A stretch of DNA of 64,000 nucleotides from Lepus europaeus (Eukaryota > Chordata > Mammalia > Lagomorpha > Leporidae), in NCBI RefSeq assembly GCF_033115175.1, contig NC_084827.1:19090001-19154000 (forward strand). The letters run 5' to 3'. The stretch's first letter is position 1; every line of letters starts with the position of its first letter. The notes under the pieces were generated by a model that did no database searches, was not told the DNA's origin, and worked only from the letters and a program-made list of their open reading frames with translations. Shown piece by piece: positions 1 to 12,701 of this stretch. Both the position numbers and the translations under genes were made by a program.

Positions 1-214
1 ACTGCCCAGGGCCTTCCTGCCCATCCCATGAGCCCCTGGGCTGTGGTCGGTGGGAAAAGTCAGCGAGCAGAGCACTGGGCATCACTGTTGTGCTCTCTGA
101 GCCAGCGGCCTGGACTGCACGCTCCACGCCCGCCTCCAAGCCTACCAGGTGTGTTCAGCGCCGCCAAACTGTGCCAAAAAACCGTGAAGGCGGGCTATTT
201 TGAAAACCATAATT

Positions 215-475
215 TGTATACTTATTTAAGAGTTAGAGAGAGAGCGCGCTACAAGCAGAGACAGGGAGTGTCCATCCACCGGTTCACTCCCCAAACGCTC
301 ACAGTATCCAGGGCTGGGCTGGGGAACAAGAATTCAGTGCAGGTCTCTGACGTGCAGGGGGTCAGTGACTCGAGTCCCTGCTGCTACCTGCCACGGTCAG
401 TAATGGCAGAGCGCCGGAGTCAGGAGAGGAGACAGGAAGGCGACCTAGGTCCTCCAGTGTGGGAACACCTGCCCC
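215..475 (-). repeat. C-repeat SINE, old diverged copy
   Basis: The tail side (AG-rich run) comes first and is followed by a degraded 'ggttcactcccc' body, so the copy lies on the minus strand. It is heavily diverged and its head is not clear. Confidence 0.65.
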
Positions 476-479
476 GAGA

Positions 480-575
480 TGGAGATAGATATATATATAT
501 AATATTTATATTTATATGTAAATTATTTTTATATTTATATATAAATATATTTTATATATTATATTTATGTTTAGG
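480..575. repeat. AT-rich low-complexity tract
   Basis: Runs of ATATAT and TTTATA lie between two SINE fragments. The tract probably grew from a SINE A-rich tail. Confidence 0.8.
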
Positions 576-677
576 ATTTATTTATTTATTTGACAGGCAG
601 AAGAGGAGCAGCCAGTGTTTGAACCAGCATCCATATGGGATGCCAGTGCCGCAGGCAGGGGCTTAGCCCCGGCCCCT
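576..677 (-). repeat. C-repeat SINE, internally deleted
   Basis: The tail (ttatttatttgacaggcag) is joined directly to the tRNA-like head (tttgaaccagcatccatatg ... cagccccggcccc). The middle ~220 bp are missing. Confidence 0.8.
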
Positions 678-849
678 CAGGATATACATTTTAAGTTGTA
701 TACACCTGTTTTACCACAATTTACGACAAAAGCAAAAACACAACCACGTGTAGAAAATACTGTCCCGTTTTTCAGAAATAGACAAAGGCTCAACTGCCGG
801 AAACTACCCAGGCAAGAAGTCTTTTTCCCCCTTGGATTTTTATGTTTGT

Positions 850-1105
850 GTGTCCTCTTTACTTGAAAAGCGGACAGACAGAGATCTCCCTGCTGGCTCA
901 CTCCAAACACTCGCCACACCCAGGGCGGAGCCAGGCCAGGAACACATTCCAGGTCTCCTGTGGGAGCCATCCCCAGCTGCCCCTCCACACGCACATTAGC
1001 AGGAAGTTGCAGTGGGGAGTGGGGCCAGGACCCCAACCCCGGCACGTGGGGATGCAGGGCTCCCAGGAGCTTCTGAACCACTGTGCTAAAAGGCTGCACC
1101 TGAGG
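850..1105 (-). repeat. C-repeat SINE, old copy
   Basis: A diverged minus-strand copy. Recognisable parts are 'tacttgaaaagc', 'ggctcactcc', 'cattagcaggaag' and the 'ccactgtgctaaaa' head. Confidence 0.75.
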
Positions 1106-1444
1106 TGGGTGTCTGCACCAGCTGTGGACTCAGGTTCTCCTCTTAAAGCCACAGACTTCCAGGAGCAAGGTCAGAGCCGAGTGAAACCGGCAGTCAGCGG
1201 CCCGAGGGGCTGTGGCTTTTGTTAGCGTCTCACGCTGTTGCCTGCTGCCAGCCGGGTGCTCCCGGAGAGCAAACCGTGTGCCACGTGTGGGCCCCATTGT
1301 ACGACTTTTGCATGGTAGTGCATGCCAGGCTGGGAGCCGTGCTGTGAGGCAGGTGGCCGTTGTCAGCTGGCTAACGGGTACAAAGCGTTAAAAGGTACTT
1401 CAGAGGACTGGATTATCCTATTCGCCAATTTCCACCCAAGAGAG
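1106..1444. other. Unique intergenic sequence
   Basis: No gene, splice-site pair or repeat family is recognised here. Confidence 0.5.
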
Positions 1445-1545
1445 TGGGGGAGTATTATTTATAGTAGATAACAACTAGAAACTCCTCAACGTCCCCACCA
1501 GGGGATATGAGAGCCATGGGATGTCTGGACAGCAAGGATCACGAC
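1445..1545 (+). mobile_element. L1M 3' fragment (ancient LINE-1)
   Basis: It follows the ancient L1 pattern 'tagcaactagaaac..ctcaacgtcc..caccaggg', the region that in L1 reads as non-contact 'aaactggaaacaacc..aatgtccatcaa'. Confidence 0.55.
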
Positions 1546-1668
1546 AACCATAGCCACGTTGACTGAGTGCCTGCTGTGCCCTTCATATGTGCTACCTCCT
1601 TCACCTTACAACGCAGGTCCTCATAGGAGCCCATTTTACAGGTCTGCAGACCAAGGCTCGGAAGGTTT
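1546..1668 (+). repeat. MIR SINE fragment
   Basis: Shows the MIR core order: 'ttgactgagtgcctgctgtg', then 'ctccttcac', 'cctcataggagcccatttta' and 'cagaccaaggctcggaagg'. Confidence 0.7.
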
Positions 1669-1784
1669 TCTAAAATGGTTTTGGAGCCCAGCACCATCAA
1701 ACTTCGGGCCCCAAGCTCTCACCTGGTACGTTATGCTGCTTCTGAAGACTGGAAGACATAAAGAATTGTGCAGAAGCTACCAGG

Positions 1785-2090
1785 ATGGGGCAGGGGTTTG
1801 GCCACTTGGGACACCTGCATCCCACGTTGGAGTGCCCTGGTTGGAGTCCCAGCTTTGCCCCCAATTCCATCTTTCTGCTAATAAGCACCCCGGGAAGCAG
1901 CAGGTGATGGCTCGCTGCCTTCTGCATGGGAGACCCGGCCTGAGTTGTCAGCTCTTGGCTTCAGCCTGACCCAGCCCCGGCTGTAGCCAGCTTTTGGGGA
2001 GTGTACCAGCAGGTGGATGATCCCTCTCTTTGTCTCTGCCTCTTTGCCTTTCTGCCTTTCAAATAAATAAATTAAATTTAAAAAAATCCA
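1785..2090 (+). repeat. C-repeat SINE
   Basis: Near full length on the plus strand. The head is 'ggggcaggggtttggccac' and the tail is 'tttcaaataaataaatt'. It belongs to an older subfamily. Confidence 0.9.
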
Positions 2091-2387
2091 CTAGGATGAC
2101 AACCACATAAAACCTGAGGCCATGGGAGACAAGTCGGAACACCGAAGCTACACTGCAGTATAGTTGCAGTGAGAGTGAGGGTTTTTATCCAATCCCATAG
2201 AAAGTTCTGGAGCTGGGATGGTCCCTTAGAGTTATAGCACTGAGGCCAGGGACCCTGCACACACATATTCACTGGGTCCGAAGTGGAATGCCGGCCAGCC
2301 CACTCTGGCTGAGGACATTTCCAGATAGGGACATTGGCCACTTCCTGTGGTGGGGGCCATCAACACTTCCATCCTAAAGAGGGAAGT

Positions 2388-2628
2388 GGGGGCAGGGCTT
2401 TAGCCTAGCGATGAAGATGAAGCTCCTGATTCCAGCCTCCTGCTAGGGCAGACCCTGGGAGGCGGCTGGTGCTGGCTCGAGTGGTTGGGTCTCTGTCACT
2501 TGTGGGGAGACCTGGATGGAGTCCCTGGCTTGCTCCTTTGGTCCCATCCCCTCTCCTGGCCATCGTGGGCAATGAGAACCAGCAGACAGACTCCGTCTCT
2601 CAAATAAATACACATTTTAAAAATAAAA
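2388..2628 (+). repeat. C-repeat SINE, old copy
   Basis: Plus-strand copy with 'ggcagggctttagcc', 'gggaggcggctggtgctggc' and the tail 'ctctcaaataaatac'. It is diverged and slightly shortened. Confidence 0.8.
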
Positions 2629-2639
2629 TAGGGGCAGGA

Positions 2640-2872
2640 TGTACACCCACTGCAGTCATAATCATTTTTAAAGAGTATGAAATAAACCAAATGTTTATTG
2701 AAGATTTGATAAATAAGTAGTGATACATTCGGGCCAAAGCATATGAAGCAGCTGTTAAAAACTCAGTCTGTTACTGACATGCTGTGGTAGGTAAGACACC
2801 TTCTTTGCTGAAAAAAAAAAAGATGAATTACAAATCTCATCACTGCATTATTCCACTTCTATCTTTAAAATA
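2640..2872 (+). mobile_element. L1M 3' fragment
   Basis: Recalls the ancient L1 3' region ('gatacattcg..', 'agcagctgttaaaaactc', 'attattccac'). A young A-run at 2811-2821 is internal. Confidence 0.6.
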
Positions 2873-2873
2873 C

Positions 2874-3149
2874 AGGGGTGGGCTTCTGCCTGGCGGTGAA
2901 GAAGCGGCTGTCCCACGTCAGAGGACCTGGCGTTGACGCTTGTTCCTGCTTCTGACTCCAGATTCCTGCTGACGTAGCCCTCGGGAGGCAGTGGTGATGG
3001 CTCAAGTGGCTGGATCTCTGCCTCCCACGTGGGAGGCCGGGATCCTGTTTCTGGCTCCCAGTTTCATCCTGGCAGGGGGCCACTGCAGACATCTGGGGAG
3101 CGAAGCAGGGCATGGGAGCTCTCTCTGCCTCTCAAATGAATAATTTTTT
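2874..3149 (+). repeat. C-repeat SINE, host of a nested young SINE
   Basis: An old plus-strand copy whose A-rich tail (caaatgaataatttttt) was the target of the next element. The tail resumes at 3493-3523. Confidence 0.85.
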
Positions 3150-3492
3150 TAAATTTTATTTTTGACAGGCAGAGTGGACAGTGAGAGAGAGAGACAGAGA
3201 GAAAGGTCTTCCTTTGCCGTTGGTTCACCCTCCAATGGCTGCTGTGGCCAGCGCGCTGCAGCCGGCGCACCACGCTGATCCGAAGCCAGGAGCCAGGTGC
3301 TTCTCCTGGTCTCCCATGGGGTGCAGGGCCCAAGCATTTGGGCCACCCTCCACTGCACTCCCGGGCCATAGCAGAGAGCTGGCCTGGAAAAGGGGCAACC
3401 AGGACAGAATCCGGTGCCCCAACCGAGACTAGAACCCGGTGTGCCGGCGCCGCAAGGCAGAGGATTAGCCTGTTAAGCCACGGCGCCAGCTT
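3150..3492 (-). repeat. Young-subfamily C-repeat SINE (nested)
   Basis: Full-length minus-strand copy of the young subtype: 'gacaggcagagtggacagtg' tail side, 'accagg(t/a)..caacc', and a 'cggcgccagc' head. TSDs of about 17 bp, caaatgaataatttttt and caaataaataattttta, flank it. Confidence 0.93.
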
Positions 3493-3523
3493 CAAATAAA
3501 TAATTTTTAAAAATAAATAACAT

Positions 3524-3842
3524 GGGCTGGCGCCGTTACTCACTAGGCTAATCCTCTGCCTGCAGCGCCAGTACCCGGGGTTCTAGTCCCAGCTGGGGCT
3601 CCAGATTCTGTCATGGTTGCTCCTCTTTCAGTCCAGCTCTCTGCTGTGGCCCGGGAAGGCAGTGGAGGATGGCCCAAGTCCTTGGGCCCTGCACCCCATG
3701 GGAGACCAGGAGAAGTACCTGGCTCCTGGCTTCAGATTGGCACAGCGCCAGTCGCAGTGGCCATTTGGAGGGTGGGTAATGGAAGGAAGACCTCCCTCTC
3801 TGTCTCTCTCTCACTGTCTAACTCTGCCTGTCAAAAAAATAA
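3524..3842 (+). repeat. C-repeat SINE (young-type head)
   Basis: Complete plus-strand copy from 'gggctggcgccgttactcac' to 'ctgtcaaaaaaa'. The TSD aaataacat flanks it. Confidence 0.92.
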
Positions 3843-3930
3843 CATATATACTTTAAAATATATATGAATAATCTAAAAATACCTACTGTAGCCTAAACTT
3901 ATATATTTAATTATTTTGGCATTAATTCTT

Positions 3931-4257
3931 TTTTTAAGATTTATTTATTTATTTGAAAGCCAGAGTTACATAGAGAGAGAAGGAGAGGCAGAGAGAGAGG
4001 TCTTCCATGTGCTGGCTCACTCCCCAACTGGCAGCAATGGCCGGAGCTATGCCAATCCAAATCCAGGAGCCAGGAGCTTCTTCCAGGTCCCCAATGTGGG
4101 TGCAGGGGCCCAAGGACTTGGGCCATCATCTACTGCTTTCCCAGGCCATAGCAGAGAGCTGGATTGGAAGTGAAGTAGCCGGGACTTGAACCAGCACCCA
4201 TATGGGTGCCAGCACTACAGGCAGTGGCTTTACCAGATACGCCACAGCATAGGGTCC
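3931..4257 (-). repeat. C-repeat SINE
   Basis: Full-length minus-strand copy from 'tttttttaagatttattta' to 'cgccacagcatagggtcc'. Confidence 0.93.
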
Positions 4258-4427
4258 AAGCAGTCATTCATTTTTAATTGACACCTAGTACTTTCACATA
4301 TGTATGAAGTCCAGGGTAAGAGTTCCACCCATGGATATATTTTATGATGATCAGATTAGGGAAGTGAGCATATGCATCCCTCAAACATGTGTTTTGCTGC
4401 TATAAGAACATCCAAATCTCTTCTAAA

Positions 4428-4757
4428 CTTTTTTTTTAAAAGATCTATTTATTTATTTGAAAGGCAGAAATATGGAGAAAGACAGACAGAAGGAGAGGTC
4501 TTCCATCAGCCGGTTCACTCCCCAAATGGCTGTAACAGCTGGAGCTGTGCGAATCCAAAGCCAGAATCCAAGAATTTCTTCTGGGTCTCCCACGTGGGTG
4601 CAGGGGCTCAAGTGCTTGAGCCATTTTCCCTTGCTTTCCCAAGTGCATTAGCAGGGGGCTGGATCAGAAGTGGAGCTGCTGAGACTCAAACCTGCGCCCA
4701 TACTGGATGCTGGTGCTGCAAGTGAGGCTTAATCATCTACACCACAGCGCCAGCCCC
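4428..4757 (-). repeat. C-repeat SINE, first of two at one target
   Basis: Full-length minus-strand copy. The left flank reads ctcttctaaactt and the right flank ctcttgtaaactt. The right flank copy also serves as the left TSD of the next SINE. Confidence 0.93.
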
Positions 4758-4765
4758 TCTTGTAA

Positions 4766-5107
4766 ACTTTTTTTTTTTTTAAGATTTATTTATTCATTTG
4801 AAAGGCAGAGTTACACAGAGAGAGGAGGGGCAGAGAGAGAGAGAGGGAGGTCTTCCATCTGATGGTTCACTCCCCAACTGGCCACAACGGTCGGAGCTGT
4901 GCCGATCCGTAGATAGGAACCAGGAGCCTCCTCCAGGTCTCCCATGTGGGTGCAGGGGCCCAAGGCCTTGACATTCCTCTACTGCTTTCCTAGGCCACAG
5001 CAGAGAGCTGGATTGGAAGTGGAGCAGCCAGGTCTCAAACCACCGCCCACATGGGATGCCGGCGCCTCAGGCCAGGGCGTCAACCCCGCCGTGCATCAGC
5101 GCTGACT
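4766..5107 (-). repeat. C-repeat SINE, second at the same target
   Basis: Full-length minus-strand copy flanked on both sides by ctcttgtaaactt. Together with the previous element it gives three copies of one target sequence. Confidence 0.93.
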
Positions 5108-6099
5108 CCTCTTGTAAACTTCAAATACTGATTATCTCGAGGGAGAGGATTATACTAGAAATGAACAATAAACAGTACTTTTATTAAAATAATCCTGACA
5201 GTAAACTTTTCTGGAAAAAACATGAAAGTCCCAGCCAAATGGGCCCAGGTAACAGCTGTTCAAATTTAAGTCAAGAAAATGACCTTTTTCCAGGAACTGA
5301 ACCCAAAGCAGAAACTACCACTGGCTGTTTGCCAGGCAAGGATGTGGCTGCTAACTCTTCTCTGGCCTTGGGACATTGCCCTGCAGGAATGAAACCAGAC
5401 AGGTCCCAAGAAGGCGGTATAGCGACAGGATGATCTGAGTCACGTGGGGCAAAACAGATACTTAAAAACAAGAGAAGATACATGCTGGAGATAGAGCCTT
5501 GGGAAACTCACCACGGGGAGCCCAGGAGACCAACAGAGACTGGGCAGGTCCACGTGGAAAGAGCGAACAAGGAAGGGAAGTGGAGGAGGCAGGGCCCGGG
5601 GAGACCGGCGCCAGGCCCCAGCAGACCAGGTTAGATGGGAAATCGCGGGTGCACGGAGCTGCAAATAGCAGCCGGAGGGGGAGCTTGGCGAACTACTTGT
5701 GACGGTCCACGCAGGGGATAAAAAGAAGGAATAGAGGAAGAAATGGAGAAATCGGGCACCTCCTGCCCATCTCTGTCTTCCCCCCACCCCAAACAGCCGG
5801 ACCTGCAGCCGGCTCGGAGAAGCCATGTTGTTTGCTTACATTTTCAAACGTCAGCAGGGGACTGCCGCCTTTGACGCCTGCCTGTGCACGAGCCCATCAA
5901 TTGTGGGGGCCGCTTCACCGCACCCCCCACGCGGGAACCAGGACCACAGCACTGCAGAAGGATTTCTTCCCCACCACGCAAGCTGCACAACGAGGAGGGG
6001 TCCTGAATATCGAGAACTCAGCTGGGCCCCCGCAGGCAGGGCTGCATGCTTCCACTTGCAATGCAGACACATAGCCGCTCCTAACAGAGGAAATCACCA
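5108..6099. other. Unique sequence upstream of the L1
   Basis: No repeat or gene is recognised with confidence. The last ~280 bp (from about 5820) could belong to the 5' UTR of the adjacent L1, because the L1 5' boundary is not visible to me. Confidence 0.4.
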
Positions 6100-6429
6100 C
6101 AAGAAAATTTCCACAGATTAGAGGTGCAGTTTGTTAAGCAGGGTGACATAATCCTGAACACACCAGACTAACACTGGGGTGTCCCACAACTGTGAGGAAA
6201 AGGACAGGCCACACCAACAGAAGGGAACAACCTCCTCTAACCAAAAATCCAAAGGAAAGAGACAAAGCTGGACACCTCTTCCACCCCAGAATGCTGAACA
6301 GAGCACCCAGGCCACATCCAGCACACACCTCTCAGAACTCACTAAAAGTATAGATGTCCCACTAAATCACAAAGACACAAATTAAAGAGAAAGCACCCAG
6401 ACCAAAAAAAAGGAAAAAAAAATACACAA

Positions 6430-7370
6430 ATGCTGAAAAACAAAAGAAAAACCCTAAATAAGAATAAGGAAGACACTATGAGCCCCCCAAAGGAACCCTA
6501 CAACTCCTCAATAATAGATGGTAAAGATGAAGAGATTGAGGATATGCCAGAAACAGAATTCAGAAAATTGTCAGATTACTTAGAAGCAATCAGAAGCAAA
6601 TTCATGATCGAAATGAAAAGTGCTCCCAAGAAATTGAGAAATTAAAGTCAGAATGAAATACTAGAAATGAAGAATTCCATAGATCAAATAAAAATGCAGT
6701 GGAAAGCCTTAACAACAGAATAGGTGAGACAGAAGAGAGAATATCAGAACTAGAAGACAAATTTCTGGAAATATTACAGTCAGACCAAAAAAAAAGAAAT
6801 TAGAAACTAAAAAACACAGTTAGAGATCTACAAGATACTATCAAATGACCCAATATAAGGATTCCAGGAGTTCCGGAAGGCATGGAAAGAGAAAAAGGAT
6901 TAGAAGGCTTTCTTAATGAAATAATAACAGAAAACTTCCCTAATCTGGAGAAAGAGACATACAAGTATAGGAAATACACAGAACTCCCAATAGACATGAC
7001 CAGAAAAGATTTTCACCATGACATATTGTAGTAAAACATAAAGAAAAGATCTTAAAATGTGCAAGCGAGAAACACCAAATCACATTCAGAGGAAACCCAA
7101 TTAAACTCACTGCAGACTTCTCATCAAAACCCTATAGGCAACGAGAGAATGGTGAGATATATTCCAAGTCTTAAGAGAAAAAAACCTGTCAAGCCAGAAT
7201 ACTGTACCCTACAAAGCTCTCAATTATGAATGAAGGAGAAATAAGGATCTTCCACAACAAGTAGAAATTGAAGGAATTTGTAACTACTTGCCCAGCCCTA
7301 CAAAAGATGCTCAAGGATGTGCAAAACACAGAAACAGGACATCACTACAAATGAAGATGATTGCAGAAAG
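6430..7370 (+). pseudogene. L1 ORF1 remnant
   Basis: Encodes, in broken frames, the L1 ORF1 RNA-binding protein. The readable segment (6430-6645) is Lys/Glu-rich, with 'MPETEFRKLSDYLEAIRSKF' resembling the coiled-coil start. Downstream come blocks like 'IRIPGVPEGMEREKGLEG' and the C-terminal region. Stops and frameshifts occur throughout. Confidence 0.75.
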
Positions 7371-7696
7371 TGACCTAGTAAAAATATAAAAAAAAAAATA
7401 CAAAAATACAAAATTAGGACTATTTATGGAAACATGGCAGGGCAAAGTCGGTACTTAACAATAGTCATCCTGAATGTAAATGGTCTCCATTCCCCAGTTA
7501 AAAGACACAGACTGGCTGAATGGATTAAAAAAGAAAACCCATTCATTTGATGCCTAAAAGAAACACATCTCACCAACAAAGATGCATGCAGACTAAAAGT
7601 GAAAGGATGGGAAAAGATAATCCATGCTAACAGAAACCAAAAAAGAGCTGGTGTAGCCATCCTAATATCAGACAAAATAGACTTTAACACAAAAAC

Positions 7697-8027
7697 CAAC
7701 TTTTTAAAGATTTATTTATTTGAAAGTCAGAGTTACACACAGAGAGGAGAGGCAAAGAGAGTGAGAGAGGTCTTCCATCCAATGGTTCACTCCCCAATTA
7801 GCCTCAATGGCCAGAGCTTCGCTGATCTGAAGCCAGGAGCCAGAAGCTTTTTCTGGGTTTCCCACATGGGTGCAGGGGCCCAAGGACTTGGGCCATCATC
7901 CACTGCTTTCCCAGCCATAGCAGAGAGCTGGATTGTAAGAGGAGCAGCTGGGACTCGAACCAGTGCCATATGGGATGCTGGCACTTCAGGCCAGGGTGTT
8001 AACCTGCTGTGCCACCACACTGGCCCC
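7697..8027 (-). repeat. C-repeat SINE inside L1 endonuclease region
   Basis: Full-length minus-strand copy. The TSD cacaaaaac is at 7688-7696 and 8028-8036. Confidence 0.94.
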
Positions 8028-9606
8028 CACAAAAACTATTAAAAGAGAAAGAACTACACTATATAATGATTAAAGAATCCATTCAACAGGAAGATGTGAC
8101 TATTATATAAATGTATATGCACCTAATTACAAGGCACCTGGCAATCTAAAAGAAATGTTAATGGATTTAAAGGGAGAAATAGACTCAAATACAGTAGTAA
8201 TGAGGGACTTCAATACCCCACTTTCAGTAATGGACAGATCAATCAGACAGAAAACCAACAAGGAAACAACAGAGTTAATCTACACTATATAACAAATAGA
8301 CCTAGCAGATATCTACAGAGCCTTCAACCCTAAAACCACAGAATATACATTTTTCTCACCAGTGCATGGCACTTTCTCCAGGATTGACCACATGCTAGGC
8401 CATAAAGCAAGTCTCAGAAAATTCAAAAAAATCAAAATCATATGGTGCATCTTAGACTACAATACAATGAAGCTGGAAATCAGCAACTCAGTAATTTCTA
8501 GAACATACACAAACACATGGGGACTGAACAACATGCTCCTGAATGAACAGAAGGTCAACGAAGAAATCAAAAGAGAAATCAAATAATTTCAAGAAACAAA
8601 TGAAGATGACAATACAACATATCAAAACTTATGGGATACAGCAAAAGCAGTGTTAAGAGGAAAAGTTTATAGCAATTAGTGCCTACATCAAGAAATTGGA
8701 AAGGCACCAAATAAATGAACTATCAACGCACCTCAAAAATCTAGAAAAACAACAGCAAACCAAACCCAAAACTAGTAGAAGAAAAGAAATAATTAAAATT
8801 AGAGAAGAAATCAACAAAATCAAAACAAAAATAATCCCAAAAGATCAGCAAAACAAAGAGCTGGTTTTTTAAAAAAGTAAACAAAATTGACACACTATTG
8901 GCCCAACTAACCAAAAAAGGAAAGAGAAGACCCAAACCAATAAAGTTAGAGATGAAAAAAGAAATGTGAAAACAGACACCACAGAAATAAAAAGAATTAT
9001 CAAAAACTACTACAAAGAGCTGTATGCCAACAAACTGGGAAACCTAGAAGAAATGGACAGATTCCTGGACACATACAACCTACCTAAATTGAGCCATGAA
9101 GACATAGAAAACCTAAAAAGACCCATTACCAAGATGGAAATTGAATCAGTGAGAAAGACCCTTCCAACAAAGAAAAGCCCAGGACCAAATGGCTTCACCG
9201 CAGAATTCTACCAGACATTTAAAAAAGAATTAACTTCAATTCTTCTCAAGTTATTCAAAACAATTGAAAGGGAGGGAATCTTCCCAAATTCTTTCTATGA
9301 AACCAGCATCACCTAAATTCCTAAACCAAGAAAAGACACAACACAACAGAGAAAGAGAACTACAGACCAATTTCTCTGATGAACATAGAGGCAAAAATCC
9401 TCAACAAAAGTCTGGTCAATCGAATCCAACAACACATCAGAAAGATCATTCACCCAGACCAAGTGGGATTTATCCCTCATATGCAGGGAGGGATCAGCAT
9501 TCACAAATCAATCAGTGTGATACATCACATTAACATAATGAAGAAAAAAACCATCTGACTATCTCAATAGATGCAGAGAAAGCATTTGATAAAATACAAC
9601 ACCCAT

Positions 9607-9924
9607 GGGGCCAGTGCCATGGCTCGTTTGGCTAATCCTCTGTCTACGGTGCTGACATCCCATTTGGGCTCCAGGTTCTAGTCCCAGTTGCTCCTTTTCC
9701 AGTCCAGTTCTCTGCTGTGGCCTGGGAGGGAAGTGGAGGATGGCCCAGGTGCTTGGGCGCCTGCACCCACATGGGGGACCAGGAGGAAGTACCTGGCTCC
9801 TGGCTTAAGAGCGGCACAGCACTGGCTGTAGCAGCCATTTAGGGGGTGAACCAACAGAAGGAAGACTGTTCTCTCTGTCTCTCTCACTGTCTAACTCTGC
9901 CTGTCAAAAAAAAAAAAAAAAAAA
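9607..9924 (+). repeat. C-repeat SINE inside L1 reverse transcriptase region
   Basis: Plus-strand, full length, with an A19 tail. It separates 'atacaacaccca' from 'accaccctttcatgatg' of the L1. Confidence 0.93.
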
Positions 9925-12330
9925 CCACCCTTTCATGATGATAACTGTAAACAAATTGAGTTTAGATGGAACATTCCTCAATACAACCAAGGCAATTTAT
10001 GACAAACTTACAGCCAGTGTCCTTTTGAATGGTGAAAAGTTGGAAGCATTCCCACTGAGATCCAGAACCAAAGATGCCCACTGTCACCATTGCTATTCAA
10101 TATAGTCCTGGAAGTTTTAGCCAGAACCATTAGGCAAGAAAAAGAAATTGAAGGGATACAAATTGGGAAAGATGAAGTCAAACTATCCCTATTTGCAGAT
10201 GACATGATTCTATATAGAGAGGATCCAAAAGACTCCACCAAGAGACTATTGGAACACATAGAAGAGTTTGGTGAAGTAGCAGGATATAAAGTCAGTACAC
10301 AAAAATCAACAGCCTTTGTATACACAGACGATGCAACAGCTGTGAAAGAACTTCTAAGATCAATCCCATTCACAATAGCTACCAAAAAAAAAAAAAAATC
10401 AAATACCTTGGAATAAATTTAACCAAGATGTCAAAGATCTCTACAATGAGAATTACAAAACTTTAAAGAAAGAAATAGAAAAAGATACAAAAAATGGAAA
10501 AAACTTCCATGTTCATGGATTAGAAGAATCAGTATCATCTAAATGTCCATACTACCAAAAGCAATTTACAGATTCAATGCAATACCAGTCAAAATACTAA
10601 AGACATTCTTCTCAAATCTGGAAAAAATGATGCTGAAATTCATTTGGAAACACAGGAGACCTCGAATAGCTGAAGAAATTTTATACAACAAAAACAAAGC
10701 CAAAGGCATCACAATACCAGATTTCAAGACATACTACAAGGCAATTATAATCAAAACATCCTAGTACTGTTACAAAAACAGATAGATAGACCAATGGAAC
10801 AGAATAGAAATGCCAGAAATCAATCCAAGCATCTACAACTAACTTATATTCAATCAAGGAGCCAAAACCAATCCCTGGAGCAAGGACAGTCTCTTCAACA
10901 AATGGTGCTGGGAAAACTGGATTTCCACATGCAGAAGTATGAAGCAGGACCCCCTACCTTACACCTTACCCAAAAATCCACTCAAAATGAATTAAAGACC
11001 TAAATCTATGACATGATGTCATCAAATTCTTAGAGAGCATTGGGGGAAACCCTGCAAGACATTGGCACAGGAAAAGAGTTCCTGGAAAAGACCTCAGAGG
11101 CACAGGCAATCAAAGCCAAAATTAACAAATGGGATTACATCAAATTGAGAAACTTCTGTATTGCAAAAGAAACAGTCAGGAAAGTGAAGAGGCTACCAAC
11201 AGAATAGGAAAACTTATCTGCAAACTATGCAACTGATAAAGAATTAACAACCAGAATGTATAAAGAGATCAAGAAACTCCACAACAAAACAAATTACCCA
11301 GTTAAGAAATGGGCAAAGGACTTAAACAGACATTTTTCAAAAGAGAAAATTCAAATGGTCAACAGACACATGAAAAAATGCTCAGGGTCACTAGCAATCA
11401 GGAAAATGCAAATCAAAACCACAATGAGGTTCTACCTCATCCCAGTTAGAGTGACTTTCCTACAGAAATCAACAAACAACAATTGCTCGTGAGGATGTGG
11501 GGAAAGATACCCTAATCCACTGTTGGTGGGATTGTAAACTGGTAAAGCCACTATGGAAGACAGTTTGAAGATACCTCAGAAATCTGAATATAGTCCTACC
11601 ATATGACCTAGCCATCCCACTCCTGGAAATTTACTCAAGGGAAATGAAATCAGAATATGAAAGAGTTACCTGTACCCCATGTTTATTGCAGCTCAATTCA
11701 CAATAGTTAAGACATAGAATCAACCTAAATGTTCATCAGAAGACTGCGATAAAGAAATCATGGGATATGTACTCCATGCAATATTACACAGTGGTAAAAA
11801 AATGAAATCTGGTCATTTGCAACAAAATGGATGAATCTGGAAAACATCATCTTTAGTGAAATAAGCCAGTCCCAAAGGGACAAAAACATATGTTCTCCCT
11901 GATCTGTAATAACTAACAGAGCACCTAAAAGGAAATCTGTAAAAGTGAAATTGATACTTTGAGAAGCAATGACTTGAATAGTCTTTATTTTGACTGTTGA
12001 GGAACAGTTTTTAAAGATTTTTTAATAATTTTTCTTTCTTAATACCATTGATTGAACTCCTTACTTAACATCGAATTAATCATATGCTTATTAAATCAAT
12101 TGAAAATAGATACCAGTAAAAAATAAGAGTGATAATAAGAGAGGGAGGAGCTGTATAGTTCTGCATACATTCCTACTTCTAAGAGTACAGCTAAAAGCTT
12201 GCCATGGGACTCCAAATCCCATTAAGCTGGGTAGTAATAATGCCATCTTAAGTGTGTTAAAGTGATCATATTGTTAAATTTATCATATAGATAGGATAAG
12301 TGTTAAAGGGATCATATAAATAAGATCAAG

Positions 12331-12701
12331 CCTCGGCCGGCGCCGAGGCTCACTAGGCTAATCCTCCGCCTTGCGGCACCAGCACACCGGGTTCTAGTCC
12401 TGGTTGGGGCGCCAGATTCTGTCCCGGTTGCCCCTCTTCCAGGCCAGCTCTCTGCTGTGGCCAGGGAGTGCAGTGGAGGATGGCCCAAGTGCTCGGGCCC
12501 TGCACCCCATGGGAGACCAGGAGAAGCACCTGGCTCCTGGCTTCGGATCAGCGTAGTGCGCTGGCCGCAGCGCGCCAGCCGCAGCGGCCATTGGAGGGTG
12601 AACCAACGGCAAAGGAAGACCTTTTTCTCTGTCTCTCTCTCTCACTGTCCACTCTGCCTGTCCAAAAATAAATAAATAAATAAAATAATAATAATAATAA
12701 A
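12331..12701 (+). repeat. Young C-repeat SINE inside L1 3' UTR
   Basis: Plus-strand young subtype with a duplicated 'gcgcgccagccgcagcggcc' segment and an (AATA)/(ATA) tail. The TSD aagatcaag is at 12322-12330 and 12702-12710. Confidence 0.94.

Larger units (their letters stand above)
7434..11940 (+). pseudogene. L1 ORF2 remnant (endonuclease + reverse transcriptase)
   Basis: The ORF2 start is 'atggcagggcaaagtcgg', with endonuclease-domain residues 'LNVNGLHSPVKRHRLAEWI' and then 'ETHLTNKDA'. The reverse transcriptase catalytic box 'FADDMILY' is read at about 10193-10216. The thumb and C-terminal region ([16 protein letters not shown]) follows to about 11.5 kb. The frame is interrupted many times and by two SINEs, so no functional enzyme is encoded. 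Confidence 0.9.

Noticed and set aside
7604-9316. Open frames with enzyme-like motifs that could be taken for host genes
   Set aside because: They are endonuclease and reverse-transcriptase parts of the L1 ORF2, interrupted by SINEs.
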